The position numbers were made by a program, and so were the translations under genes. Source: Runella defluvii (GTDB lineage: Bacteria; Bacteroidota; Bacteroidia; Cytophagales; Spirosomataceae). Taken from it: a stretch of 64,000 bases of DNA. Every line of letters starts with the position of its first letter. The first letter of the stretch is position 1. Positions 35,540 to 44,280 of the stretch are shown in pieces. A model generated the notes under the pieces. That model was not told the origin of the DNA. It made no database searches and saw nothing but the letters and a program-made list of their open reading frames with translations. The stretch is taken from contig NZ_JACIBY010000001.1 of NCBI RefSeq assembly GCF_014195535.1, forward strand, positions 310,001-374,000, given 5' to 3'.

Positions 35540-37309
35540 TTAAGTTGATTGTACTTTAAATTTCATTTGGAACAGTGAGCCATTATTTTTTTCGAATTGA
35601 TAGGTAGCATAGAGTTGGTCGGCTTGGAGTTGGATGAGTCTCATACCGAAGGATGATTTTTTGGTAATCGATTTTTCGGGGATAAATCCTGGGCCGTTGT
35701 CGGCGACTTGGAGCGCCCAAAGGCGGTTAGATTGTTCACAGCTGAGTGACCATTTTGGCGCTTTGTGGTCGGGGAAGGCGTATTTGCAGGCATTGGTGAG
35801 CAATTCATTAACAATAAGCCCAATGCGCATGGCGTGGTCGATGGGCAAATGCAAGGAGGGAGAAATGGTGGTTTGCACCTGAACATGTTCGTAGCCAAAG
35901 GTTTGTAACCCTACTTTGACGATTTCACTGAGAAAGTCGTGTAGGTTGACTTCGCCGAGGGTTTGTCCTGTATAGAGGGTTCGTTGGAGTACCGACATGA
36001 CCTCAATGCGGAGCTGGGTTTCTTCCAAAACGTTTTTGGTGGCATCGTCGGTGAGGCGGTTGAGTTGTAAGTTGAGGAGACTCGAAACGAGTTGAAGGTT
36101 ATTTTTGACGCGGTGGTTTTGCTCACGTACCAGCAAGGCATTTGATTCACTCAGGCGGTGGTTTTTGACAGAAATACGATAAAAAGCTACACTAAGGCCC
36201 AATGCCCCAACCAACAAGACTACCAAAATTTGAACAAAGCGTTGCTGCGTTTGTTGGTTTTGCTGGCTGAGGTGGAGCTGGCGCTTTTGAGCTTTCAGCT
36301 CGGCTTCTTTCTTTTCCGTTTCGTACTCTAAGCCAAGGCGGGAGACAAGCCCATCTCGGTCAACGTGGATAATTTGCCGTTCCAAAGCGACGTATTCGCG
36401 TTCATTTTCAAGGGCTTTTTTAAAATTTCCAATTTGTTCGTAATAGCTGCTTTTTGACTGAGCAAGACTTCTTTTGTAGTGCTCATTATCAATGATTTTT
36501 ATGGATAATGCTTTTTGGAACGCATCGATTGTATCTATTTCTTGGCCTGCTTTTTTGAGATAATTGAAGGTTAAGTAGGCATTAACTAGTCCAATTCTGG
36601 CCTTAATTTCATTTAAAGTATCTCTTTGAGCCTGGTAGATATCCACCGCTTTTTGTGCGTAATCTATTGATTTAATATCCTTTTTTACAAAAGCTCTATA
36701 ATTTAAATTCGTCATAATTGCTGCTAAATCTAGCTGATTGCCTGTTTCTATAGCGAGCTTTTCTCGTTTTTTTAGGTAGTAAAGGCTACTATCAAGGTTG
36801 GGGGTAGGATAGGGTTTTGCGCCACCTTCTGACCAGTCAGTTTCATACAAACCCTGCATGGCTCCATAAGCTAGAGACAAGGCTTTGTCCGATCTGATTC
36901 GTTCGGCTACCTGCTTGGCAAGTTGAGCATAATGGGCGCTTTCGGCATAATGAAACAGTTGACCCTCAAGGCCGGACAGACGGATGTACAAGCGTGCTAA
37001 TTCATACGAATCGCCCCTTTTCTCCTGTATTCTGAGTGATTTTAAAAAATAGCGTTTGGAGGTTAGCCAATCGCCAGAGGCTTGATAGATTTTCCCATAA
37101 AGGTACCATCCCTCGGCGAGCTGAAGCGTGTCTTTGGTTTTAAGGGCATTCTTTATAACGGCATTGGCCCACTGGACTTTGTGGCGTTGGAGAGGGAGGA
37201 AGCGGGGGGATTGGGCGTGAACTAGCGAATGATAATGACATATAATTAATATGGTTAGACGGTGTAATAGGGAAAAAACTTGCTTGCTGATTTGTACAAA
37301 ATGTCTCAT
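35540..37309 (-). CDS. TPR-containing sensor histidine kinase (HisKA_2), copy B
   Basis: 589 residues with the same design as its neighbour: signal peptide ending at LVHAQ (about residue 33), periplasmic TPRs, a transmembrane helix, HisKA_2 with the EQNHRVKNN His motif and an HATPase domain. N-terminal 100 and C-terminal 240 residues are near-identical to copy A, but residues about 190-330 have diverged. No regulator follows directly; it may share the LytTR regulator of copy A. A 226-base gap separates the two kinases. Confidence 0.93.
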   Translation of the reverse strand: MRHFVQISKQVFSLLHRLTILIICHYHSLVHAQSPRFLPLQRHKVQWANAVIKNALKTKDTLQLAEGWYLYGKIYQASGDWLTSKRYFLKSLRIQEKRGDSYELARLYIRLSGLEGQLFHYAESAHYAQLAKQVAERIRSDKALSLAYGAMQGLYETDWSEGGAKPYPTPNLDSSLYYLKKREKLAIETGNQLDLAAIMTNLNYRAFVKKDIKSIDYAQKAVDIYQAQRDTLNEIKARIGLVNAYLTFNYLKKAGQEIDTIDAFQKALSIKIIDNEHYKRSLAQSKSSYYEQIGNFKKALENEREYVALERQIIHVDRDGLVSRLGLEYETEKKEAELKAQKRQLHLSQQNQQTQQRFVQILVVLLVGALGLSVAFYRISVKNHRLSESNALLVREQNHRVKNNLQLVSSLLNLQLNRLTDDATKNVLEETQLRIEVMSVLQRTLYTGQTLGEVNLHDFLSEIVKVGLQTFGYEHVQVQTTISPSLHLPIDHAMRIGLIVNELLTNACKYAFPDHKAPKWSLSCEQSNRLWALQVADNGPGFIPEKSITKKSSFGMRLIQLQADQLYATYQFEKNNGSLFQMKFKVQST

Positions 37310-37376
37310 AGACGTCGATAAATAGCAGTTAATGATTGGGCATTTTAAAATAAATTGTAGATTTTTTATAAAAAGA

Positions 37377-37407
37377 GAAACTTATTAAAGGGGAAAATAC
37401 TCCCAAG
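37377..37407 (-). promoter_or_regulatory. Promoter of kinase copy B
   Basis: Minus strand CTTG (37407-37404), 19 bases, TAAGTTTC (37384-37377): one mismatch in each box against TTTG-N19-TAnnTTTG. Start codon 68 bases downstream. Confidence 0.45.
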
Positions 37408-37428
37408 CCTTAACAAGACTGATTTTAA

Positions 37429-37480
37429 TTTCGTCAAACACATAGCCTTGTTTACAAAAAATTTATAGGGATTCACAAAG
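37429..37480. promoter_or_regulatory. Repeated CAAA boxes upstream of kinase copy B
   Basis: TTTACAAAAA (37451-37460) and ATTCACAAAG (37471-37480) align with a 21-bp period on the ACAAA core, preceded by TTCGTCAAA near 37429-37437 and a GCCTTG block. This mirrors the arrangement before kinase copy A and places the boxes just upstream of the copy B promoter. The 37310-37684 gap also holds a GGGAAATTTCCC palindrome (37562-37573). Confidence 0.4.
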
Positions 37481-37607
37481 TAAGTTGCTTTTGTGAAGAA
37501 AAACGCTGCAATTTTTGCTTTTTAAAAAACAAAGAGAATTTAGAATATCCCAACTTAAAATGGGAAATTTCCCGTTTTTGCCAAATTAAATATTCTATAT
37601 ATTTGAA

Positions 37608-37638
37608 TTTGTTTTGATTGAAGACTAGCGTATTTTTC
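37608..37638 (+). promoter_or_regulatory. Promoter of the LuxR-type regulator
   Basis: TTTG (37608-37611), 19 bases, TATTTTTC (37631-37638), one mismatch from the Bacteroidota consensus. The start codon is 46 bases downstream. Confidence 0.5.
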
Positions 37639-37684
37639 TGAAAATTATTACGGAATAAGATTAATCTGTAATTTACCCTACATT

Positions 37685-38416
37685 ATGCTCACTTCCATAT
37701 TTACTCTTCGAGATTCTGAAATTCTTGAAAAAGTGTCGTTGCTCTTAGTCGACGACCAACAATTGTCAAATCGATTTCTAGGGAGCTTTCTGAATGAACG
37801 ATTAAACAAAGTAGAGGTCGATGCTGTGCAACAATACGATAAAGCACTTGAAGTCGCACTTAGGATTCACCCAACGTTAATGATTGTAGATATTCACTTG
37901 GGTGAAAAGCGAAATGGTTTACAACTGATTCAGGAAGTCAAGCGTATGGGGATCAATTGTAAGTTTATCTTACTTACGGGTGAAGACCGCTCTGAATATA
38001 TTCGAAAGGCAATTCTCGAGGGAGTATCTGCTTATATGTCTAAGTCGGTTACTCCTGATGATATTTTGTATGCTATTGATTGGACGCTTAACCCGCGCAA
38101 CAAAGACCAGTTTTTACTGTTACCGACTGAGCTTCGTTATTTGTTATTCTCAGATAGTTTGCAATCGACACCCAAACCCTCAAAAACGTCTAAGTTTGGC
38201 CTCTTAACTGACACTGAACAAGAGGTATTGGTACGGATTGGAGAAGGGGCAACGGTCAAAGAGATTGCGTTTGACTTAAAAAAAGCTCCTACTACTGTGT
38301 ACACACACCTTCAAAATATTAAAGATAAGTATCAACTTATGTCGAGTAAAGAATTATTCAATTTGGCCCTTGACTATTTACTCGTAGCCAAAAGCGGCAA
38401 AGGAAACCAAATGTAA
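37685..38416 (+). CDS. LuxR/NarL-type response regulator
   Basis: 243 residues. The receiver has LLVDDQQ, phospho-Asp in LMIVDIHLGEKRNG, the Thr in LLTGEDRSE and Lys in YMSKSVTP. A C-terminal LuxR helix-turn-helix follows: LTDTEQEVLVRIGEGATVKE, then TVYTHLQNIKDKY. It lies divergent from kinase copy B and ends inside the tail of the opposite kinase-like gene, 43 bases overlapping. Either neighbour could be its partner. Confidence 0.92.
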   Translation: MLTSIFTLRDSEILEKVSLLLVDDQQLSNRFLGSFLNERLNKVEVDAVQQYDKALEVALRIHPTLMIVDIHLGEKRNGLQLIQEVKRMGINCKFILLTGEDRSEYIRKAILEGVSAYMSKSVTPDDILYAIDWTLNPRNKDQFLLLPTELRYLLFSDSLQSTPKPSKTSKFGLLTDTEQEVLVRIGEGATVKEIAFDLKKAPTTVYTHLQNIKDKYQLMSSKELFNLALDYLLVAKSGKGNQM

Positions 38417-39240
38417 AGCCATAAGCCTTGCTGTTCGGGTTGGCGAATGAGTTTAAACTCGCCGCCCGAGCGGCCTACCTGAGTTCTTAAATAGTGCAGA
38501 AGGGTCATCTCTGTATCAGATTGGGTCACAGTATCCAAGCGATTATCTCTGACAGTAATAATCAAGTGTTGCTCATCTTTGGTTTGAAGTTGTACTTCCA
38601 GTAAGGTTGCTTTGTCGTATTTGATTGCAAACTGAATCAATTCTGTAAGCGTATTATAAATGCTAAAGCGAATTTTTGGAGTTAAAAGGCCGATAATTGG
38701 GTCGTTGCTAACTTGCAAATTACACACCATCGAAGTGCTGCGCGTGAGGTTGTTGACTAGGCGGTGCAATACTTCCCCAAAATGAAGGTGTTCGAGTAAT
38801 TCGTCTGGAGTCAAGAGGGCAGCTTCGTTGGTAGGAAAAATGGGATGTTGGGTTATCCACCTAGCGCGCTCTTCTAATTGCCCTTTGAAAAACGCTTTTT
38901 CCACTTGCTCGGCGTGCTGCTCGGTGGCATGACGCTTACTTTCTTCTAATAACGATCGGTCGAGTCGTAGCTCCCGTACCGACTGCTCAATTTGTTTGGC
39001 AAGAAGTGCTAACCCGACACTTTCGATGAGGATACTACCCAGTAGAAAAACTACTGCGACCAAGGGCGTGAGAGAAAACCAGCCAAGGGTAGCGGCTATG
39101 CACATGCCCGCACCAGTGGCCAGTAACCCACGACTCAGGCCATATACAATGGACATTTTGGTGCCTGTTGCTTTGATAATAAGTGCCAGTAGAACACCCT
39201 GCACCAGCAGGGTACTTATACTTAAAAATACAACTGCCAT
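38374..39240 (-). CDS. Membrane protein with degenerate histidine-kinase-like C-terminus
   Basis: 288 residues. Three hydrophobic segments fill 1-85, a charged coiled coil about 90-125, then a region resembling an HATPase fold (TELIQFAIKYDKATLLEVQL and LIITVRDNRLD). The N-box Asn expected in ELIQN is Phe here, and no phospho-acceptor His motif is obvious. It may be an inactive kinase or a phosphatase-like partner of the convergent LuxR regulator. The divergent small secreted proteins start 223 bases to the right. Confidence 0.7.
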   Translation of the reverse strand: MAVVFLSISTLLVQGVLLALIIKATGTKMSIVYGLSRGLLATGAGMCIAATLGWFSLTPLVAVVFLLGSILIESVGLALLAKQIEQSVRELRLDRSLLEESKRHATEQHAEQVEKAFFKGQLEERARWITQHPIFPTNEAALLTPDELLEHLHFGEVLHRLVNNLTRSTSMVCNLQVSNDPIIGLLTPKIRFSIYNTLTELIQFAIKYDKATLLEVQLQTKDEQHLIITVRDNRLDTVTQSDTEMTLLHYLRTQVGRSGGEFKLIRQPEQQGLWLYIWFPLPLLATSK

Positions 39241-39321
39241 AGTTAGGTGAAAAGCGAGTTGTTGAGAATGATTCCCAACGATTGGAAAGACAAAATTGGG
39301 ATTCAGACGGTCATTTGTCCA

Positions 39322-39380
39322 TCGTAATTATTACGAAAAGTACTCGTAATAATTACGACCTCGACTCGTAAACGTTACGA
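39322..39380. promoter_or_regulatory. Triple palindromic operator, 22-bp period
   Basis: Three 15-bp palindromes of form TCGTAAnnnTTACGA lie at 39322-39336 (ATT... TCGTAATTATTACGA), 39344-39358 (TCGTAATAATTACGA) and 39366-39380 (TCGTAAACGTTACGA). The period is exactly 22 bp, so all sites face one side of the helix. They lie 84 bases before the first secreted-protein gene. A -7-like CACCTTTG is at 39403-39410. A dimeric regulator binding cooperatively is the simplest reading. Confidence 0.75.
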
Positions 39381-39463
39381 TACCGCCATCCTTTTTTTTC
39401 AATCACCTTTGTATCGTCAATTCCGACAATCCATGTTTCAAAACCAAAAAACAAACAAACAAC

Positions 39464-40027
39464 ATGTTCAAAAAACTATTTGCCATTGCGGCACTCGTGA
39501 GCATCGGGAGTGGTGCTCTTTATGCTCAAGCACCTAACAACACAAAAAATCACAATGTAACTATCACAGTTCCTGACGTAGCATTATTGAAAATTGAAGG
39601 TGCAGACCCTACGTTGGCAGTTGTAGCACCAACAGTAGCGGGTGACCCAGTATCTGTTACAGGTGTTACTAACTCAGACAAATCACTACAATATTCTTCT
39701 ACAGTTGCTACAAGTGGTGGTGACATGGCCAGAACGATCACAGCGGCAATTACGGCGGGTACTGTGCCTAGTGGCTTTGATTTAAAGGTTTCTGCTGTCA
39801 TAGCTTCTGGTGGTGATGGAGCGAAAGGTACGGCAATAGGAACTCCTTTTGCATTAACAGGGACTGCACAGAATATTGTTACAGCAATTGGGTCTTGTTA
39901 TACTGGAACAGCTGCAGGAAATGGCGCTGTTTTGACCTATGCGTTGGCGTTCAAAGGTGCGTACGCGGACATAAGATACAATGCGTCGGATGTAATTACT
40001 GTTACGTACACTCTTTCGGATAATTAA
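39464..40027 (+). CDS. Small secreted beta-rich protein 1 (putative surface subunit)
   Basis: 187 residues with a signal peptide (MFKKLFAIAALVSIGSGALYAQ). The mature part starts APNNTKNH, then VTITVPDVALL, and alternates hydrophobic and polar residues as in a beta sandwich. Other marks are VPSGFDL, IGSCYTG (the only Cys in the mature protein) and a C-terminal VTYTLSDN. No lipobox and no type IX sorting domain. Homologous to the next gene and, more distantly, to 44277-44807. First gene of the cluster and followed by a hairpin, so perhaps the most abundant subunit. No named family recognised. Confidence 0.8.
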   Translation: MFKKLFAIAALVSIGSGALYAQAPNNTKNHNVTITVPDVALLKIEGADPTLAVVAPTVAGDPVSVTGVTNSDKSLQYSSTVATSGGDMARTITAAITAGTVPSGFDLKVSAVIASGGDGAKGTAIGTPFALTGTAQNIVTAIGSCYTGTAAGNGAVLTYALAFKGAYADIRYNASDVITVTYTLSDN

Positions 40028-40033
40028 AAAAAT

Positions 40034-40063
40034 CTACGGAGTAAGTATTCGATTACTCCGTAG
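40034..40063 (+). terminator. Stem-loop between the first two secreted-protein genes
   Basis: Perfect 11-bp stem CTACGGAGTAA (40034-40044) / TTACTCCGTAG (40053-40063), 8-base loop, no U-tract. Six bases after the stop codon. It could stabilise the upstream message or cause partial termination. Confidence 0.55.
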
Positions 40064-40081
40064 TTAACTCTCCTTTCGATC

Positions 40082-40654
40082 ATGAAAAGAATATTTTTCT
40101 TGGTGCTTTTAGGGGGAAGTATTGGACAAAGCGTTGTTAAGGCTCAAGCACCCAACAACACAAAGAATCATCCAGTCACTGTAACTGTTCCAGATGTGGC
40201 ATTACTTGCGCTTGCGTCAAGTGGATCTACCAATTTTACATTGGCATTGAACGCACCAACTCAAGCAGGAGAGCCCTTGACGGCACCCTCTACGAGTAGT
40301 TCAATTTGGCTCAATTACTCCTCTACGGTGGCTTCTAGTGGTGAAACGTCTCGCAGTATAAGTGCACAAATTACGTCTGGATACGTACCTTCTGGGACTG
40401 ACTTGACGGTAGCGGTGAGCCAAGACAATGGTGGTGGCGCAGGGCAAGTTGGAACGCGAGTAAGCATCGATCCTATTCCCATAACAAGTACACTCTCACC
40501 GATTATTACCAATATCGGGAGTTGTTATACTGGAAAGGGAACAAACCGAGGACACCAACTTACGTTTACCTTAGCGATACTTCCAGGGTCTTACAGTACT
40601 ATTCGGTACGGAAGCAACACTGTGCAAGTTACCTATACTTTGTCTGATATCTAA
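40082..40654 (+). CDS. Small secreted beta-rich protein 2 (paralogue of protein 1)
   Basis: 190 residues, signal peptide ending VVKAQ, then APNNTKNHPVTVTVPDVALL, nearly the same start as protein 1. Shared further on: LNYSSTVASSG, YVPSGTDL, IGSCYTG and IRY...VQVTYTLSDI. The middle differs. Paralogous subunits with one conserved opening and one conserved closing strand are what one expects of an assembled surface structure. An intrinsic terminator follows. Confidence 0.8.
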   Translation: MKRIFFLVLLGGSIGQSVVKAQAPNNTKNHPVTVTVPDVALLALASSGSTNFTLALNAPTQAGEPLTAPSTSSSIWLNYSSTVASSGETSRSISAQITSGYVPSGTDLTVAVSQDNGGGAGQVGTRVSIDPIPITSTLSPIITNIGSCYTGKGTNRGHQLTFTLAILPGSYSTIRYGSNTVQVTYTLSDI

Positions 40655-40662
40655 CCTTATTC

Positions 40663-40688
40663 GGTCGCAACATTGTATAGTTGCGACC
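40663..40688 (+). terminator. Intrinsic terminator after secreted protein 2
   Basis: GGTCGCAAC (40663-40671), 8-base loop, GTTGCGACC (40680-40688), then ATTTTTT. It separates the two subunit genes from the chaperone-like and barrel genes, allowing different expression levels. Confidence 0.8.
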
Positions 40689-40740
40689 ATTTTTTAGAAC
40701 ATAATAGTGAAAGTTTACTAGCTGATTGGATAGAAAAATT

Positions 40741-41529
40741 ATGAAAAAGGCGATTCTGTTTCTATTATTCATTACTACTTTTTCCTTCTTTTCATTTGCC
40801 AAAATAATGGTTGTGAATGGTCTCACGCACGTGCATGAATTAGAAACGGGTGTTTTGGCCAGTGGGAAAATTACTTTAAAAAATGTAGGCAATTCAGACG
40901 AACGTTTTATTGTATATAAAAATGATTTGATGACTGATTGTTCAAATAATAGCAACTTCGCTCCTGCCAATACTCATCCTCGCTCATTGGCAAAATGGGT
41001 AAAGACGAACGTAGATGAACGAGTTTTGAGAGCAGGAGAAGAATACGAACTTCTATACGAAATACAAATCCCAAATGATTCTTCACTTCGAGGCTCTTAT
41101 TGGTGTGTATTTATGGTGGAAGGCGATACTCCAATAGGTGAGGAAAAGAAAATGGGAGTTACTATATCGTCAAAAGCTCGGTATGCGATTCAAGTAGTAG
41201 GTAATGTTGGACAAAATGAAAACCAGCCTTTATTGAATTTTGATAACATTGATCTTAAGTCCCCTTCTGATTCGGTGAGAATAGTTAAAGTAAAGGTCAA
41301 AAACGATGGAAAGGCATCTGTCCGTACAAAATTGATATTAGATATAGTAAATGGTAATGGGGAAAAACTAGCTACTACTGAGAGTGCGTTTCGGCGCATT
41401 TACCCGAATGCCTGTGCGGAATATGAGTTGATGATTAAAAATTTGCCAAAAGGTAAGTATGAGGGGTTGTTAATGGCTGATTATGGGCAAGATTTGTTTG
41501 CTACTAATGTTGATATTGATATAAAATAA
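40741..41529 (+). CDS. Periplasmic Ig-type protein (chaperone-like)
   Basis: 262 residues from ATG 40741; signal peptide MKKAILFLLFITTFSFFSFA. Two beta-sandwich domains are likely: the first with GKITLKNVGNSDERFIVYKN and the LRAGEEYELLYEIQIP...GSYWCVFMVEG pattern, the second with RIVKVKVKNDGKASVRTKLI. This layout recalls fimbrial chaperones, and also the DUF916/DUF3324 proteins that pair with WxL proteins, without clear identity to either. It is followed directly by the outer-membrane barrel gene (stop codon adjacent to a possible ATG at 41530). More AT-rich than the flanking genes. Confidence 0.7.
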   Translation: MKKAILFLLFITTFSFFSFAKIMVVNGLTHVHELETGVLASGKITLKNVGNSDERFIVYKNDLMTDCSNNSNFAPANTHPRSLAKWVKTNVDERVLRAGEEYELLYEIQIPNDSSLRGSYWCVFMVEGDTPIGEEKKMGVTISSKARYAIQVVGNVGQNENQPLLNFDNIDLKSPSDSVRIVKVKVKNDGKASVRTKLILDIVNGNGEKLATTESAFRRIYPNACAEYELMIKNLPKGKYEGLLMADYGQDLFATNVDIDIK

Positions 41530-41571
41530 ATGGCATTTGTAAAACCAGTATCCTTGAAGACCAATACTGCT

Positions 41572-44280
41572 ATGAAAAAGGGTTTCTTTTTATTGTTTTT
41601 TCTTATCGGTATTACTAGCGTAATAGCTCAGGATAATGTTTCAATCAAATTGTCAAATCTACCTGCTCAAACGAAAGCAGGGGAACGTTTTACGGTGATT
41701 GCAGAGATCTCATGTCCAACCCCAATGAGTCAACGAGTATGGGCTACTGTTAAATTTCCTGAAGGGTGGCAAATTATCGCAAAGAAAGTTCCCCCTCGTT
41801 TGGTAGGACTGACCAATGCCCGATTTGTTTATACAATTAGTGTTGGTAAATATGCTACGGCAGGAGAGAGGGAGGTAAGCGTAATGGTTTTTAAAAATGG
41901 CTTAGAGAGTTTTGTTGAGCATTTTACTACCAAAGTTTCTCCCATTTATTCAATATCAGTCACTAATGTTAATCCACCTGCATTTATCAAAGAAGGTGAA
42001 ACATTAAGAAGTTCATTTCTTGTACATAATGCAGGAAATGTACAGGAGAATCTCCGCCTTGAAACTTCTCAAGGATTTATTGAAGGATATGAACGGCCAA
42101 TAGTGATTGAACCTAATCGATCAACAAAAATCACAGTTGTTCAGGTGATTCCCAAAATTGGAGGTGAATCGTGGCTAGCTACAGCAGACTTGAAATTAGT
42201 ACCAAGTGACTCTGCTCGTAAACCTATTTACCATGTTGTGAGTATACCAGTTTTTAGCACAAAAACAAAGCCTATTGACCCTTATCACCGTTTCCCAATA
42301 GAAGCAGGTGCATGGTACAATATAGTCAGCCGACAAGGGAGTTATACAAGTTTGGCACAATATGACATACGCGGAAAAGGTTTTATCGATCCAACAAACA
42401 AGCACCGCCTTGAATTTATCATACATGGCCCTGACCAAATTGACTTGCCTATCTTAGGTGCTTACGACCAATACTCGGTTTCTTATACTTATGATACCAC
42501 AAATATCCAACTTGGAGATTATAGTTTAATGTTCTCCAAAATTATGGAACAGAGCCGATTTGGGCGTGGTGTCAAAATTGAACGAGAAAATAACGGAAAA
42601 ATGTATTCAGCGTTTTATCAAAGACCACGATTTATTAGTGATATAAAAGAAACGCTGGGAGGAAGCTATGCTTTTCGGTCGCGCAGCGGGTTTAAAACGT
42701 CTTTTAATTACATGTCCAAAAATATGCTTTTCAATGGTCGATCTATTTGGTCACACCACATTGGCGTGGGAGGAGCATTGAAAACAAAACAGTTAACAAT
42801 GGAGCATGAAGTTGCGGCTAACTCTTCTAATGGAAAACTTGACGTCGGGCTATATAGTATGGTCAACTACGCTTGGAAGCGCGTTTTTCTCACCAACTTA
42901 TTTTTGTATGCAGGCAAAAACTATTTCGGCTTTTTCAATAACGGTTGGCAGTTTGTAAATAATGTTACATTTCAAGTTACTCCAAAATTAACAGTTGGTT
43001 TATTTAACAATTATAGTAGAATAAGTCCTAGCTTTGATTTATTAAATATCAATACTTCCCCGTTTACTAAAAGTAGCCTTGGAATAATAAGCTATTCAAT
43101 CAACAAAAATTGGAAAGCAATTCTCAACGCTGGGTTTCAAGCTAGAGAAGATCGGCAACAAGTTAAGAAATTTAATTACCGAGAAAATTTAGCTCGTCTA
43201 ATGGTTTTTCTCACTACAAAAAATATGCAACTATGGGCTACGGGAGAACTTAGTAATACCCAAAATTTATTAGTTCCTCCCGATTTATCTATACCATCTT
43301 ATAGTTATCGAGGTATATTACAAAATGAATTTTATTTAACATCTCAGTTTTCGTTAGGGTTAAATGGAGAGTTTTATCGGACTAATAAATTTTCTTCTGA
43401 TAACATCCAAAGAGATTATCTATACTATGGTGGGTTGATTCGATACAGAGTGAAAAATCTTCTTGATTTTAACCTTAATTATCGTAACAATTACGCACCT
43501 GATGAGCTTATTGTGCGTCGTGATTTTTTTAGCTTGCAGGCTAAGCTAGACTTAGGAAATCATAGATTTACGGCTATGGGAATGCAAACATACATCCCAG
43601 GATACTCTGAGCAAAATAACTTTATTCTATCGCTTCAGTACCGCTACTTATTCAATATCGCGGTGGCCAAGGTGAAAAATCTGGGGAGTATCAAAGGACA
43701 AATAACAGGTGCAAGCAACGTCAAAAAAGAGGGAGTCTTGGTGCAAATTGGTAGCCAAAAGTACCTCACCGATACCGATGGTAAGTTTGTAATTAATAAC
43801 CTAAAACCTGACCGTTATGCTGTAAGCTTGTTTCGGTCGTCGATGACAATGAACGATATCCCCGCGCATCAGGGGATTCTTGAAGTAGAAGTAAAAGCCG
43901 ATAGTACCCACAGCCTCGAAATTCCGTTTATCAAGGCAGGGATGATTGCTGGAAAGGTAAATTATGAGAAGGGAAACAATCCAGGCCTTGCAGGGGATAA
44001 AATTGAAAAACCAACGGTACTGGTAAAACTCTTTAATGGCGAAGACTCTCACCTCACATTGGCTAATGAAAACGGAGAGTTTACTTTCAAAGAAATCAAA
44101 CCAGGCGATTGGAAGTTACAAGCGACACTCATGATGGGCGAAGGGAAATTTAGCATCAGTCAGCCTCAGCGTGATGTTACGGTCGTGGCAGAGCAGGCAA
44201 AAGAAGTGACGTTTGTCGTTCGTCCAGTAAGCCGAACCATCCGTTTTATTGATAGAAGTATTCAAACAGGTTCGAAATGA
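41572..44280 (+). CDS. Large outer-membrane barrel protein (usher-like) with Ig and CarboxypepD-reg-like domains
   Basis: About 902 residues from ATG 41572 (MKKGFFLLFFLIGITSVIAQ); ATG 41530, touching the previous stop, would add 14 residues. Two Ig-like domains come first (about 20-230, with FLVHNAGNVQENLRL), then about 430 residues of alternating aromatic-rich strands with Tyr/Asn turns typical of a large beta-barrel, then two CarboxypepD-regulatory-like domains (GQITGASNVKKEGVLVQIG and GEFTFKEIKPGDWKLQ). This order recalls outer-membrane ushers that export subunits, but no FimD signature is seen. GC content rises in the last 600 bases. It overlaps the next subunit gene by 4 bases. Confidence 0.75.
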   Translation: MKKGFFLLFFLIGITSVIAQDNVSIKLSNLPAQTKAGERFTVIAEISCPTPMSQRVWATVKFPEGWQIIAKKVPPRLVGLTNARFVYTISVGKYATAGEREVSVMVFKNGLESFVEHFTTKVSPIYSISVTNVNPPAFIKEGETLRSSFLVHNAGNVQENLRLETSQGFIEGYERPIVIEPNRSTKITVVQVIPKIGGESWLATADLKLVPSDSARKPIYHVVSIPVFSTKTKPIDPYHRFPIEAGAWYNIVSRQGSYTSLAQYDIRGKGFIDPTNKHRLEFIIHGPDQIDLPILGAYDQYSVSYTYDTTNIQLGDYSLMFSKIMEQSRFGRGVKIERENNGKMYSAFYQRPRFISDIKETLGGSYAFRSRSGFKTSFNYMSKNMLFNGRSIWSHHIGVGGALKTKQLTMEHEVAANSSNGKLDVGLYSMVNYAWKRVFLTNLFLYAGKNYFGFFNNGWQFVNNVTFQVTPKLTVGLFNNYSRISPSFDLLNINTSPFTKSSLGIISYSINKNWKAILNAGFQAREDRQQVKKFNYRENLARLMVFLTTKNMQLWATGELSNTQNLLVPPDLSIPSYSYRGILQNEFYLTSQFSLGLNGEFYRTNKFSSDNIQRDYLYYGGLIRYRVKNLLDFNLNYRNNYAPDELIVRRDFFSLQAKLDLGNHRFTAMGMQTYIPGYSEQNNFILSLQYRYLFNIAVAKVKNLGSIKGQITGASNVKKEGVLVQIGSQKYLTDTDGKFVINNLKPDRYAVSLFRSSMTMNDIPAHQGILEVEVKADSTHSLEIPFIKAGMIAGKVNYEKGNNPGLAGDKIEKPTVLVKLFNGEDSHLTLANENGEFTFKEIKPGDWKLQATLMMGEGKFSISQPQRDVTVVAEQAKEVTFVVRPVSRTIRFIDRSIQTGSK

